A stretch of DNA of 64,000 nucleotides. Origin: Euborellia annulipes (taxonomy: Eukaryota > Arthropoda > Insecta > Dermaptera > Anisolabididae). Shown piece by piece: positions 10,337 through 19,934 of this stretch. Where the stretch lies: contig JAKCPI010002426.1 in assembly GCA_023213315.1 (NCBI GenBank), forward strand, positions 1 to 64,000. Direction: 5' to 3'. Within the stretch, counting starts at the first letter, position 1. Every line of letters begins with the position of its first letter. The position numbers were made by a program, and so were the translations under genes. Under the pieces are notes generated by a model, which was given only the letters and a program-made list of their open reading frames with translations, made no database searches and was not told the origin of the DNA.

Positions 10337-10679
10337 CAGTGGCGTATTCAGGGCCCAGGGCCCCCCCCCCCCAAAGCCTTCTCCAAAACAAAAAATACCT
10401 ATTGTTTTCCCTAATTTTTTTAAATAATTATTTTATTAACTCTCATAAATTCTAAAATCTAACAAAAACCTTATAAATAATTGAAAAAATCTCTAATATT
10501 TACGAATTTTGTATTAAAATTATTTTTTACTTCAAGAAAAAAAAATTTTTTTATTTGTTTTTTATTTATAATTATTATTATCTAAAAAAATTTCTCGACT
10601 TTAAGTTTCTTGGAGAAGGGGGGGGGGTTCATAAAACTTTTGGGCCCCCCTCCAAGCAGAAATCCTGGCTACGCTACTG
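10337..10679. mobile_element. hAT-type MITE with perfect 8-bp TSD
   Basis: Termini CAGTGGCGTATTCAGG and CCTGGCTACGCTACTG. The direct repeat TTTGGTGG lies immediately outside both (10329-10336 and 10680-10687). The 343-bp body has C and G runs near its ends and no coding capacity. Confidence 0.85.
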
Positions 10680-10709
10680 TTTGGTGGCATCACATTTTTG
10701 ATTGAATAT

Positions 10710-10808
10710 ACAAATGGCTTAAATAAAATCATCGGACTGCCTGGAAACCGAACCCTCGACCCTTTTTATACAGGGTAGTGTGCTACCAATTACACCAAGC
10801 CCGAGGGC
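10710..10808 (-). mobile_element. SINE, head portion only
   Basis: Contains the tRNA-like head and the CCGATGATTTTATTTAAGCC segment on the minus strand. The 3' part with the poly(A) tail is missing. Confidence 0.75.
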
Positions 10809-10819
10809 AGGTGGTTTGG

Positions 10820-10980
10820 TATTTTTTTAACAATCTCACTTTTTTCTCACTCACACACACATAAACACAGTCTTTTCGGCAACTTAGGCCATATAAGACT
10901 TGGACGATACTCATAATTTATTAATAAATATTTATTGGGGTCCAGGCATTCTTATTTAAGCCATTTGGTATTCAATTGGC
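10820..10980 (-). mobile_element. SINE, 3' portion
   Basis: Has the SINE tail half (AAGTTGCCGAAAAGACTG on the minus strand), ending in the internal hairpin region. The tRNA-like head is replaced by the next SINE insertion. Confidence 0.75.
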
Positions 10981-10993
10981 TTGGTTCGGTATT

Positions 10994-11239
10994 TTTTTTT
11001 TTTTTTAAACATTCACACCTTTTTCTCATTCACACAGTCTTTTCGGCAACTGAGGCCATTTAAGACTTTTTACGATAATCAGTATGTTTAATATATCAAT
11101 TGGGGGGTCCAGGCATTTTTATTTAAGTCATTTGGTATCCAAATGTCTTAAATAAAATTATCGGACTGCCTGGGGTCCGAACCCGAGACGTTAGGTATAG
11201 AAGGTAGGCACCTACCAACTACTCCAAGCCCCTTGGGCC
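10994..11239 (-). mobile_element. tRNA-derived SINE, full length with 11-bp TSD
   Basis: The T run (poly(A) on the minus strand) at about 10994-11006 is followed by the tail, internal hairpin and tRNA-like head up to CCTTGGGCC. GGTTCGGTATT lies on both sides (10983-10993 and 11240-11250). This is the signature of LINE-driven retroposition. Confidence 0.9.
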
Positions 11240-11261
11240 GGTTCGGTATTATTACTACGTA

Positions 11262-11520
11262 TCCCAATCCATAGCCTGCTTGAAGATTTGTTTACATTCA
11301 TAGAATACATAAATGCAAAGAATATATAAATATTTATCTATACATTTCCTATGGGAGAATTCGTAAATTTAGGACTTGATAACTCAAAAAGTTATAGGAA
11401 TTTCGGGACACAAGTATTTTTCCTGGACTCTCCATAACGTCATCTATAAGACTGTAAAATTACGTTTCAAAATTCCAACGGCAAGTTCGTCAAACAGAGG
11501 TAACATAAGAGCTCTCAAAA
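11262..11520 (+). repeat. Dispersed retroposon-like repeat R3
   Basis: Shares CCTGCTTGAAGATTTGTTTA, CATAGAATACATAAATG, the TCGGGA block and AAAATTCCAACGGCAAGTT with 25430-25730. It also shares parts with 55645-56065 and 63139-63220. The other copies end in (GACA)n/(TA)n, which is missing here. Confidence 0.65.
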
Positions 11521-11898
11521 TTGTTTGAAGACCACTTTTTTTTTTTTTTTTCTTTATTATGCCCGAAAGCCATCAGCCAATGGGCTAAAAGGATTACAAA
11601 ATTATAAACTAAAATTAATATATATAAAACAATATTAAAACAATAACACAACAATATAAATGCAATAATAAGACCAAACTTAACTCTTGTACTTCATAGA
11701 AAAGAGGAGAAATGGTTGCCATGGTAACAAAATATAAATAATTTTCCATGTTTATAAATTTGACATTTTAAATTGTAATATATTGGCGGAAATTAAATAT
11801 ATCTCGACACAAAAAATCTGGTGTGACAAGCACAGAACACAACTTTCGATTACCGAAGGTAAGAGAAAGTTGTGTGCGTGCGACCTGTCACACCATAT
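11511..11898 (+). mobile_element. Family A fragment with retroposon insertion
   Basis: The X-box half through the terminal hairpin. The palindrome GTTGCCATGGTAAC is exact at 11715-11728. The element is interrupted at 11539-11669 by a poly(A) retroposon and ends in a somewhat eroded hairpin (CACACCATATT). Confidence 0.8.
11539..11669 (-). mobile_element. 5'-truncated LINE 3' end with poly(A) and TSD
   Basis: On the minus strand the sequence ends GGCTTTCGGGCATAATAAAG followed by poly(A), with AATAAA as a likely polyadenylation signal. AAGACCACTTT on the left and AAGACCAAACT on the right make a slightly diverged TSD derived from the family A target. Confidence 0.75.
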
Positions 11899-12894
11899 TA
11901 TTATTTCTATTGCTTAATTGCGTTTTGTTCTGTGCTGTCAAACCAGATTTTTTCGTTGATCTATATATTTTTTTCTCTGCATCCAAGATCTGAATATAAT
12001 TTTTTTCAATTTAGAAAAATTTATTAAATTTTTATTGAAAGGAGAGAATTTATATATGACGTCATATCTTTCGCATTTCATTTATTTATATGCTATTCAA
12101 TTAGTTTACCTGTGATTATAATTTAATTCAAACAAAATAATTGCTAAGATTATGTGTATTTTTTTTTTTCTTAAATTGACTTGCTATCTCAATAAAAGAT
12201 CTCCAAAAGCCCAAAGAGAGAGAGAGAGAGAGAGAGAGAGGTAGGCACCTGTATGTGCATCCACTTCCGGTTCCGGTCGGGAGAAGCTGCATGATATGTT
12301 CATTAGGCACAACGGTCATTCTTGATCGGCTAGGAAATTATTTCTTAATCTCTGTCTGATATAATAATTTACAATGGCCTAAAAAAATATGTTTGTCGGA
12401 GAAATTAGTTGACAAAAAGATTTGATATCATTCATTGGCCGTTGAAATTACAAGACGATTTATAGCTGGATTGTTGTGATATATAGCTCTGAAGAAGTTT
12501 TGGCTAAGAATATAACGTCAGCAGAAAAAGAGAAGTTACCCGAGCTAAGGCTTGTATTTCTTCTGTCCCTCCATTTCTCGTTTTTCATTTTCTGTATTAA
12601 AACAGAGCCTAGGCCCGCGCCTGGGGGTGGTAAAATTAGAGAAAAAACTCCTATTACGAATGCATTTTTAATTTTCTCTAAAAATAAAATATGACGTCAT
12701 AGGCCTAAGAATTCATCGGCTTCTGTTGAACTTGGTACTTTTTTTGGATTTCATTCTGTTTAAGTCTGGCTAATATCCGATTTTCCCTCCCAGTTCGGTT
12801 TGTTGGTCTTTTAATTCTGGGGTTCGTAAGAGATGGCAGAGTGAGTGGAAGGCCCGTCTAGAGATAGGGGTTTCTCTATTCATTAGTTAGCCCC
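11899..12894. other. Intergenic sequence with a (GA)n tract
   Basis: Includes a (GA)n microsatellite at about 12215-12241. Open frames at 12128-12319 and 12476-12694 have no recognisable domain. The last part may be degraded upstream sequence of the LINE fragment that follows. Confidence 0.5.
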
Positions 12895-13229
12895 AGGTTG
12901 GGCCTCCTTGGTATCTTCGGATGGAGGGTACGAGGTGTTTTTTTCAACAATGACCAGAATGAGGATGAACCAGCTCTGTACCCTGCCCATATGTTTAGAA
13001 TAGGTGTGAGAGACAGGGGGAGTGTTCGTGTGATGGTGTGTCATGGGCTTGTCTCAATCATATTTTGTTTAGTTGTGTCGATATGAGGTTTAGAAGGGAG
13101 CTGGAGGATATTCTTAGGTGTGAGCTAGGATCGGAGCCATGGAACGTCACGCATTTGTTGGCTAGTGAGGATGTGGCAGTCTATAAGGCAATGTTCCACT
13201 TTCTCATGAGAAATAAGCTTCGTCTGTGA
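12895..13229 (+). pseudogene. C-terminal remnant of a LINE ORF2 (CR1/Jockey-like)
   Basis: Two overlapping frames together read like the end of a non-LTR retrotransposon polyprotein, downstream of the reverse transcriptase. The first frame (12898 on) has HMFRIGVRDRG, typical just before the C-terminal zinc knuckle. The second frame has C-x-C-x10-H-x4-C (residues CSC, then NHILFSC), then FRRELEDIL and a terminal VYKAMFHFLMRNK before the stop at 13229. The shift between frames falls near 13020-13035, so the copy is broken. This knuckle and leucine-rich tail are common to CR1, Jockey and related clades; I cannot choose between them. No reverse transcriptase or endonuclease domain is left upstream. 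Confidence 0.65.
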
Positions 13230-13749
13230 TACTTATTAACTTAATTTATCTGTTAATTTATTTATTTATTGTTATCGTTATTGTGATTATTTGTTTGTTT
13301 ATTTATCTATTTATTTATTTGTCTTAGACTTGGTTTGTTGTTATAGTTTGCTTATTTATTTATTGTTATTATTTATTTAATTATTGTTGATATTTATTTT
13401 CTATTGTTATTATTAATTTATTTATTGTTGCTATTTATTTTTTATTGTTGTTATTTATTTATTTATTGTGTTATTTATTTATTATTGTTGTTATTTATTT
13501 ATTTATTGTTGTTATTTATTTATTTATTGTTGTTATTTATTTATTTATTGTTGTTATTTATTTATTTATTGTTGTTATTTATTTATTTATTGTTATTATT
13601 TATTTGTTTATTGTTGTTGTTTAGTTTATCTGCATATTTGTTTGTTTGTTGTTTATTTTTGTGGACTATGGGTTTTGACTATTTTTGATGGTAGGCTGGC
13701 CGAAATGACGTAATTGTCAAGGCCTGGGTGGGAAAAAAAAAAAAAAAAA
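13230..13749 (+). repeat. LINE 3' tail with 21-bp minisatellite and poly(A)
   Basis: After the stop come TTATTT-rich sequence and about six to seven tandem 21-bp units (TTGTTATTTATTTATTTATTG) at roughly 13480-13620. GGCTGGCCGAAATGACGTAA and a poly(A) run at 13732-13749 follow. The 21-bp unit is a multiple of three, which explains the open frames of repeated LLLLFIY heptads; these are not genes. Confidence 0.75.
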
Positions 13750-13788
13750 GTCTAGGCTATCTTTCTTTGTAAGAACTTGGTCCTATTT

Positions 13789-14596
13789 ACTTTCTCTTAC
13801 CTATATGTATATGTTAATATACATGGATTCACGTTTGAGGTCCCCTGAGTTCAAAAAAGTTTTTTTTTGCATCATGGTCTGTTTGTGTGTGTGTTCAATT
13901 TTAAGCTTTAAGGAATAGAGCTAGGAGGTTGAATTTTATATTCAAGTTAGTCACCTCCATAGGGCGTGAAAATAAGCTTTTAATCAAAAATGGCCAAAGA
14001 GTATTAGTAATTTACTGATTTAATTTTTCATTTTTTTTCGATTTTCTCAAAATTCGCTCAAACTATTTTGTTTAAAATTCAAAAATTAATTATTTTTTAG
14101 ATGCTCTTTAAAATGTATATTCTCATTTTGCCATTGAAATCTTCTGAAGACCACTTTACTCTTGTATTTCATAGAGAAGATAGGAGAAATGGTTGCCATG
14201 GTAACAAAATATAAATATTTTCCCATACTTATAAATTTTCATCTCTGAATAAATAACTAAAACAGACATATGAACGATTTTGATGTAATTTTTTTTTTTT
14301 TGTAAAATGTTGGTTGAACGTATATTGTTTATAGTAATTTATTTGTTTAGATGTATTTTTTTTATAATCAGTATTGTTATAATATGTTATTTTATAATAT
14401 TTATTTTGTATTACGACTTTTCTTCATGATGTTTTTATAATTATTGATTGTTATATATATTTTGATAATGTATTTGTAAAAGTTCCTATGGTCTAAGGGA
14501 AAAAAAAAAAAAAAAATTTTACATCTGAATTCCGTACTGTCGTGAACTAAATATATCTCGACACAAAATATCTGGTGCGACAGTCACACCAAATTT
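13789..14596 (+). mobile_element. Family A element interrupted by a retroposon
   Basis: Starts ACTTTCTCTTACC, lacks part of the ATTCGATGTCGAG segment, has an exact X-box palindrome at 14192-14205, and ends in a shortened terminal hairpin (ATCTGGTGCGACAGTCACACCAAATT). The insertion lies at 14251-14514. Confidence 0.8.
14251..14514 (+). mobile_element. 5'-truncated poly(A) retroposon
   Basis: AT-rich 3' UTR-like sequence ends GGTCTAAGGG plus a 17-A tail. AATTTTCATCTCTGAAT on the left and AATTTTACATCTGAAT on the right are the duplicated family A target, slightly diverged. No coding sequence. Confidence 0.65.
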
Positions 14597-15052
14597 TTTA
14601 GACTATATTTTTTAATCTGTTCACGCGCCTTCTGCGCCACCTCAAAGCCCCCTAATTTTCTCTGGGTCTTCTACTGCCCCCCCCCCCCCCAAGGTCTCAA
14701 AAGGCCTCAAGGGAACGTTATCGCCCACGTTAAGAACCTATCTATGTGTTAGCCAATATAATTTAAATAATCGCCTATATGAAATAAATCACTGACTTTT
14801 CGAACATAATTTTGATAAATTAATTATTTATTTAATCTCATATTGAATTGTACTTTAAACCTTACTTTACAACTCTTTCTATTAAGGGGAAGGGTAAAAC
14901 TCAACTGTGTCCTTAAGTTCGACTAGCTCCACCTAAATACGCCAGTGTGTCCAGCTTATTTTTACCAAATCACAAATCAATAGAATTAGTTCATTTTTCA
15001 ATCTTTTCAAATAGAAATTTTTTTCCAAAATTTAGAGAAAAAGAGTAATTAT
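14597..15052. other. Intergenic sequence, no gene seen
   Basis: Contains a poly-C run (14678-14690) and AT-rich DNA. The stretch CACCTAAATACGCCAGTGTG near 14931 may be an eroded MITE end. Confidence 0.45.
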
Positions 15053-15646
15053 TAAGGGGGTTCAGGAGCGACGTCTAAACGTACGTACTTTAAATGCGTT
15101 TTTTTAATGAATTAAATTCATGAGATTATTGGGACATCGAGCTATAATTTTTTTAATGACTTATTAAAAAATTATCGTAATTAATTTTTTTGTTATCAAG
15201 CAAATACAAAAAAACAATCTGTCCCAATAATCTATAATTTTTTGTTAAATTTAAAAATGAATTTATTGTTATTATTAATATATTAATTAAGAAATTTTTA
15301 AAATAAGCTTAGATGATTTATTTAAAAAACCAACTGTCAAATTAGTTCAGCATTCTTGCAATAGATGGCAGGCTAGTCTAACAGCCTATCCCCTAATAGC
15401 GTATATCTGGCCTATATTTATATATTTTTATGCTTTTATAAAAGATACATAATATATAATAACATTTATAAAGTATTTATTGTTAAAAGATCAATGAAAA
15501 TCAACCAAATGCATTAAATATTATTAGCTACCATTCTGACATCTCTTGGCAAATTTTTGAATTACTTGATTTTTTGGGCATACTTTTTATGACACACAAC
15601 CCCATCTTATCGAGAAAAACATGCGTAACACCTTCGCTCCCCTAAA
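15053..15646. mobile_element. TTAA-bordered DNA transposon, copy 1
   Basis: Starts ATTAAGGGGGTTCAGGAGCGACGTC and ends near ACATGCGTAACACC and GCTCCCCTAAAG. The second copy at 36671-37296 ends CCCTGAACCCCCTTAA, so the element is bordered by TTAA with GGGGGTTCAGG inverted ends, as in piggyBac or Kolobok elements. An internal palindrome has arms ATTATTGGGACA/TGTCCCAATAAT (15125-15231). No transposase. Confidence 0.65.
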
Positions 15647-16477
15647 GATCTTCTCTTTTTGCATGTTAAAACAAAATAATATTATTTAAACGAATATTAT
15701 TATTTAAAATAATACCAGTATATTGTAATTACGGAAAGGCGAGGGCAAGAAAGGGGGCCTGGTTAAACGCCAAGTCCGCCCCAGGTGAGCAGAGCGGCTA
15801 GTAGACTGGACTGAAGTTCAATTTGTTAACTTTATGGCGATCTAGTTTAATTTAATCGCTTAATTCAGTATATACATAAATAAAATAGGAGTATATAATT
15901 CTAAAAAAAAAAAGTAAAATTTCTATCACTTTTTGATCTTAATGTTTTTATTTTCTGAATCTCTTTCTCTATTGACATTTATAGCTATAAAAACGACAGT
16001 ATAATAGTTGCGAGAGCTATAATTTAGTAATTAGCTTTATCTATTATTATGCAACCTTTGATATAGAAGATTCAAAGGATAAACAGGCAAAAAAAAGAAG
16101 AATGAGAAGAAAAATAAAAAAGAAATTGCCCAGAAAAAACTCTTTATGGTTTATATATTAGTATGTAGGGCTACATATTATTATTTTATCTAATTTGTTG
16201 GATCTTGATAAGTTTTTGCATATTATGGAAATATTAACTTGGAAATTATTGTTCTTAAGGTTTGTTCGTGGGGAAAGTTAATCGCTGAACTTGGTTTAGC
16301 TTTTTTAAGTTAAACTTAACTTTTTTTTTAACCAGTAAGAAAGTTAACACAGGTCAACAAAAAAGAATTTTTTTTTTTAGTTTCTATTCTTATACTGGAA
16401 TTCTGATTCTAGACACCGAGTTAATAACAGTTAAATTTCCATTTTTGACTTTTAAACTTTGCTTTTGTTTAATACGA
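15647..16477. other. AT-rich intergenic sequence
   Basis: No repeat family member or coding frame recognised. Several A and T runs. Confidence 0.5.
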
Positions 16478-17130
16478 AACAACAATATACATTTTAAAGA
16501 GCATCTAAAAAATAATTGATTTTTGACCATGTTTGTTTGTAAAAGTGTTCTTTATATAATTTTCTTTTATCATGTTTTATTGTAGAAGTATTTTTTATAT
16601 AACTTATTGTAAATTTTTTTTTTTTTGGAAAAGTGGTGTTTATATAGGTGTAGTTATCATTTTTTTTTTTAAAGTGTGGTCGTTTATATATTTATATTGT
16701 AACTACGAATGTACTGCAAGAATTATACAATATTGTAAGATAAAAATGGTGAGGGCTGAATGACTCCGAGTCACAGCCGGAAAATAAAGAATTAAAAAAA
16801 AAAAATTGATTTTTGAATTTTAATCAAAATTGTTGGAACGAATTTTGAGAAAATAAAAAAAAAAAAAAAACTGAAAAAGTGCATCAGTAGTACTATTACT
16901 CTTTGGCCGATTTTGTTTAAAACTTATTTTCACGGTCCAAGAGGTTACAAAACGTAAATATAAAATTTCAACCTCCTAGCTGAATTGAGCTCTTGAAATT
17001 GAACACACAGACAGACCGACCATGTCGCGAAAACCACTTTTTTGGACTCAGGGGACCTTAAAACGTGTATATCCATCAAAATCTCGACATCGAATTTTTG
17101 ACTTGAATCCAATACTTTCTCTCTCTATAT
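16478..17130. mobile_element. Family A element, split by the composite insertion (continues at 19908-19934)
   Basis: Begins in the ATATACATTTTAAAGAGCATC block, so its X-box half is missing. It continues through GGTCCAAGAGG, CCATGTCGCGAAAACC and GAATCCAATACTTTCTCTCTCTATAT. The remainder of its terminal hairpin (ACATATATAGAGGTAAGAGAAAGT) reappears at 19911-19934, after the block 17131-19899. It also carries a retroposon at 16526-16803. Confidence 0.8.
16526..16803 (+). mobile_element. 5'-truncated LINE 3' end with 12-bp TSD
   Basis: Ends GGTGAGGGCTGAATGACTCC and CACAGCCGGAAAATAAAGAAT plus poly(A). AATTGATTTTTG is present on both sides (16514-16525 and 16804-16815), copied from the family A target. 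The plus-strand frame 16572-16763 inside it is not a convincing protein. Confidence 0.85.
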
Positions 17131-17445
17131 CAGCGTTTTCCAAACTGTGAGGGCCTGGGAGGCGCGGACTAGTCTAAGGGGAGGCGCGAATATTGGCCAC
17201 CAAGAATATTTTCCAAATGATTGCTAGTTTTATAAATAAAATAATTTAGAAGACGGACGGAGTTTTTAATTAAAATAATAAATATGACTAAATAAAAAAA
17301 ATATTTTTATATAAATTTATATTTTTTAGTATTAAAAATTTTTGTTTTTGTATTATTTTATTATCGAGGGTCGAGGGGGGGGGGTGCGTCATATGATTAA
17401 ATATTTTTAAGGGAGGCGTTGTAACATAAAGTTTGGAAACCACTG
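17131..17445. mobile_element. hAT-type MITE, left copy of the composite
   Basis: Inverted ends CAGCGTTTTCCAAACTGTGAGG and CATAAAGTTTGGAAACCACTG. The body contains GGCGCGGACTAGTCTAAGGG and a G run. The two flanking 8-mers do not match each other. Confidence 0.8.
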
Positions 17446-17880
17446 GCCTAAAGTAAGACTCATTCTAGAAAATTATACTATGTGTAAAACCCAAAGACGG
17501 ATCCAGGGAAGTTTTTCAGGGTTTTAATTTTTTTCTGACTAGACGCGAAGCTCGCCGAAGGCGATAGCATTGTTAATTATTTTATTTATTAGGATTAAAT
17601 AAGTGATTGAAAAATTGAAAAAAATGTTTTTTAAATTTATTTTAGCTAAATCGAAGCCAAATAAATAGAAAACATTCAAAAAATAGGGTTGATTATTATT
17701 TTGATTAGGGGGGTGAAGGGGATGAAGGGTTGATTATTTAAGAAAGGCCTTGGAATATTCCAATTCACTTGTTGACATTCTTTTCCAGTTTTAAATATAG
17801 TTAGATTAGAGCAAAAGGTATTTTTTTTACTTTTAATAAAAAGGGAATTGTTATTTTCATCTATTTTATTCCAAAACAAA
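17446..17880. other. Cargo of the composite, AT-rich part
   Basis: Includes ACGCGAAGCTCGCCGAAGGCG (about 17545-17565), a motif that recurs in inverted form near 25320, 28940 and 36068, probably retroelement debris. The frame at 17676-17879 (minus) is not recognisable. Confidence 0.4.
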
Positions 17881-18065
17881 CAGAGAGAGACGAATCTCTC
17901 GTTCAGTCGAGTTGAGCGCGTGGCCGAGCAGGCAGGCGCCGACCTCGTGTCTTTTTCAGTTGTGTTTAAAGTGAATCAAAGTGAATAATTAATATAGTGT
18001 AATCCCACCCTGACCTCACCGTCAGCCAGCACACCCTCTTGAGAGTCTTATTAAAGGTAATTATT
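17881..18065 (+). other. GC-rich exon-like or retroelement 5'-end patch
   Basis: Relatively GC- and CpG-rich sequence (TTGAGCGCGTGGCCGAGCAG, then GGCGCCGACCTCGTGTC) in otherwise AT-rich DNA. It contains TCAGT near 17904, similar to an initiator, and AAAGGTAATTATT at about 18053-18065, similar to a splice donor. It has no long open frame. It could be a captured 5' exon or the 5' UTR of a retroelement; this is a weak call. Confidence 0.25.
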
Positions 18066-18254
18066 ATGCATTTTATCGTTGAAAAAAAAAATGATAGAAA
18101 CAAATAATTTGACTGCGAAAAACGATTCTTTCGAATATGAAATTAAATATTTTATATTTCACTAAGGGTAGAGGGAGAATACAAGCTGTTGAAAGGGGGA
18201 GGGGGAGTGTAGGAGTCATTGAATAAAAATTAGTTTTTTATTTTTATTTATTTA

Positions 18255-18506
18255 TTTATTTTTTTAAACACTCACTTTTTTCTCATTTACACTCAACACT
18301 CACACACACATTCACACAGTCTTTTCGGCAACTCAGGCCATTTAAGACTTTATACGATACCCGTTATTAATTATTAATATACACATTGGGGGTCCAGGCA
18401 TTTCAATTTAAGCCATTTGGTATCCATTTCGGACTGCCAGGGGTCCGAACACTCGACGTTCGGTATAGAAGGTAGGCACGCTACCAACTACACCAAGCCT
18501 GAGGGC
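18255..18506 (-). mobile_element. tRNA-derived SINE
   Basis: Tail with (CACA)-rich antisense sequence, TCTTTTCGGCAACTCAGGCC, a shortened internal hairpin, box B complement GGGGTCCGAACAC, and a head ending CTGAGGGC. The internal hairpin has lost its second arm (CCATTTGGTATCCATTTCGG). Confidence 0.85.
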
Positions 18507-19137
18507 ATTTTTAAATCTTTTCTTAAGTCACCATTATTTACCCTTATATTCTTTCTATATGGCCTATATTTTTGTTAATCAAATTTTTTTAATATACTTT
18601 TACTCAGGGGTGGATTAAGGGCTGAAAATAAAATAAAATAATTTCAAAATAAAATAAAAATTAAAATAATTATTTATAAATAAAATGTATTCAAATTATT
18701 TTGAGAGTAATTTCGCGGTGAAGGCTCGCATTTCCTTAAAGGGGGGGGGGAGGTATGAAGGCATTAACCAGGGGGGTTAATACCCCAACCCCTATATTAA
18801 TGTTTTTTAATACTTTTACTAAAAAATAAGTGCATTCCGTTTGAGTTAAAATTTATATTCAATATTTAGCAAATAGCATCAGTGGGGTAGAAACATTTTA
18901 ATGTCATTCTAAAATTTCTTATTACTGGGGCGGAATTAATTTTTGAAAGATTTCGAAACTCTCATAAACAGATAATAATAACTCTGGGTAACTTAGGAAC
19001 CCATCGAATCCCTTGCAGAATTTTGTAGAGATTTTTTACATTAGGTAGAAAAGTAAGATATGATTAGTCCACTTATAATTTTACTGGGGTGAGTTGCATC
19101 TTTTTGTATATAGAACTAATCTCATTTCGGATTTGGA
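18507..19137. other. Cargo of the composite, no gene seen
   Basis: AT-rich with a poly-G run at 18739-18750 and CAGGGGTGGATTAAGGG at 18605-18621, which resembles an eroded hAT MITE end. Confidence 0.4.
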
Positions 19138-19388
19138 TTTTTACTTTATCTTACCTATATGTATAAGTTAATATATACTTATATATAGAGAGAAAGTATT
19201 GGATTCATGTCAAAAATTTGATGTCGAGACTTTGATGGATATACACGTTTTGAGGTCCCCTGAATCCAAAAAAATGGTTTTCGCGTCTGTGTGTCTGTTT
19301 GGGTTCAATTTAAAGCATGAAGGAATTGAGCTAGGAGGTTGAAATTTTATATTTAAGTTAGGCACCCACCTAGGGCGTGAAAATAAGA
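19138..19388 (+). mobile_element. Family A fragment
   Basis: Covers the AT hairpin end (CTTACC...GAGAGAAAGT) through the TCTGTTTGGG microsatellite region to CACCTAGGGCGTGAAAATAAG. It stops at the start of the foldback. Confidence 0.8.
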
Positions 19389-19466
19389 TTTGAGAAAAAT
19401 ATTTTTCTTCAGGAATGAAAGTTAGAAAAAACGAAGCCAGAATTTTTTTTTTTTTAAATATTTTTT

Positions 19467-19512
19467 AACAGCTGACGTTTCGGTTTTGATCAAAGCCATC
19501 CTCAGAGCTGTT
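19467..19512 (-). ncRNA. Hammerhead ribozyme-like motif with 7-bp stem I
   Basis: On the minus strand: AACAGCT, CTGAGGA, T, stem II GG-C-TTTGATCAAA-A-CC (one mismatch), GAAA, CGTC, AGCTGTT. Stem I AACAGCT/AGCTGTT pairs perfectly. All core positions fit CUGANGA...GAAA, with GUC before the cleavage point. One of the best candidates in the window. Confidence 0.7.
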
Positions 19513-19519
19513 AGTGGTC

Positions 19520-19562
19520 ATCCGAGGATGGCTTTTCCCAAGGCCGAAACTTCAGCTGTTAA
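19520..19562 (+). ncRNA. Hammerhead-like motif, decayed mirror copy
   Basis: CCGAGGA replaces CTGAGGA and AACTTC replaces AACGTC; stem II has GGC and GCC ends. The paired motif of the foldback, but with core changes likely to abolish cleavage. Confidence 0.45.
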
Positions 19563-19652
19563 AATATATTTTTAAAGAAAAAATTCTGGTTGCGTTTTCT
19601 TCTAATTTTAATTCCTGATGCAAATTCCACCAGCCATAAAATACCCTTATAC

Positions 19653-19899
19653 CAGCGTTTTACAAACTGTGAGGCGCGGACTAGTCTAAGGGGAGGAGCG
19701 AATATTGCCCAGGACCAATTTTCCAAATGATTGCTAGTTTTAATATAAATAAGAATAAATAAAAAAAAATAAATTTATATTTTTTAGCATTAAAAATTTT
19801 TGTTTTTGTATTATTTTATAAAATGGGGGGGGGGAGGAGGCGTCATAAGATTAAATATTTTTAAGGGAGGCGTGGTAACATAAAGTTTGGAAACCACTG
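19653..19899. mobile_element. hAT-type MITE, right copy of the composite
   Basis: Inverted ends CAGCGTTTTACAAACTGTGAGG and CATAAAGTTTGGAAACCACTG, with the body as in 17131-17445 apart from small deletions. The left flank is CCTTATAC (part of the foldback flank) and the right flank is CTCTATAT. Confidence 0.8.
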
Positions 19900-19934
19900 C
19901 TCTATATAAACATATATAGAGGTAAGAGAAAGTA

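Larger units (their letters stand above)
19400..19645. repeat. Foldback element with hammerhead-like motifs on both arms
   Basis: Arms include AGGAATGAAAGTTAGAA and its mirror TTCTAATTTTAATTCCTGA, a poly-T/A-rich segment, then AACAGCTGACGTTTCGG and CCGAAACTTCAGCTGTT. The same family, including the outer CCATAAAATACCCTTATAC, is found at 50505-51230. The distal MITE copy begins inside its outer flank. Confidence 0.75.
17131..19899. mobile_element. Composite-transposon-like block bounded by two hAT MITEs and an 8-bp TSD
   Basis: The left boundary is the CAGCGTTTTCCAAACTG end of one MITE. The right boundary is the AGTTTGGAAACCACTG end of a second MITE of the same family and orientation. CTCTATAT occurs directly outside both outer ends (17123-17130 and 19900-19907), and the interrupted family A hairpin resumes after it. 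The inner flanks differ (GCCTAAAG at 17446-17453; CCTTATAC at 19645-19652). The 2.2 kb between the MITEs holds an exon-like GC-rich patch, a SINE, a family A fragment and a hammerhead foldback. No transposase is present. Confidence 0.7.

Noticed and set aside
13404..13713. Leucine/isoleucine-rich membrane-like frames
   Set aside because: Direct translation of a 21-bp TTATTT-type minisatellite in three-base register.
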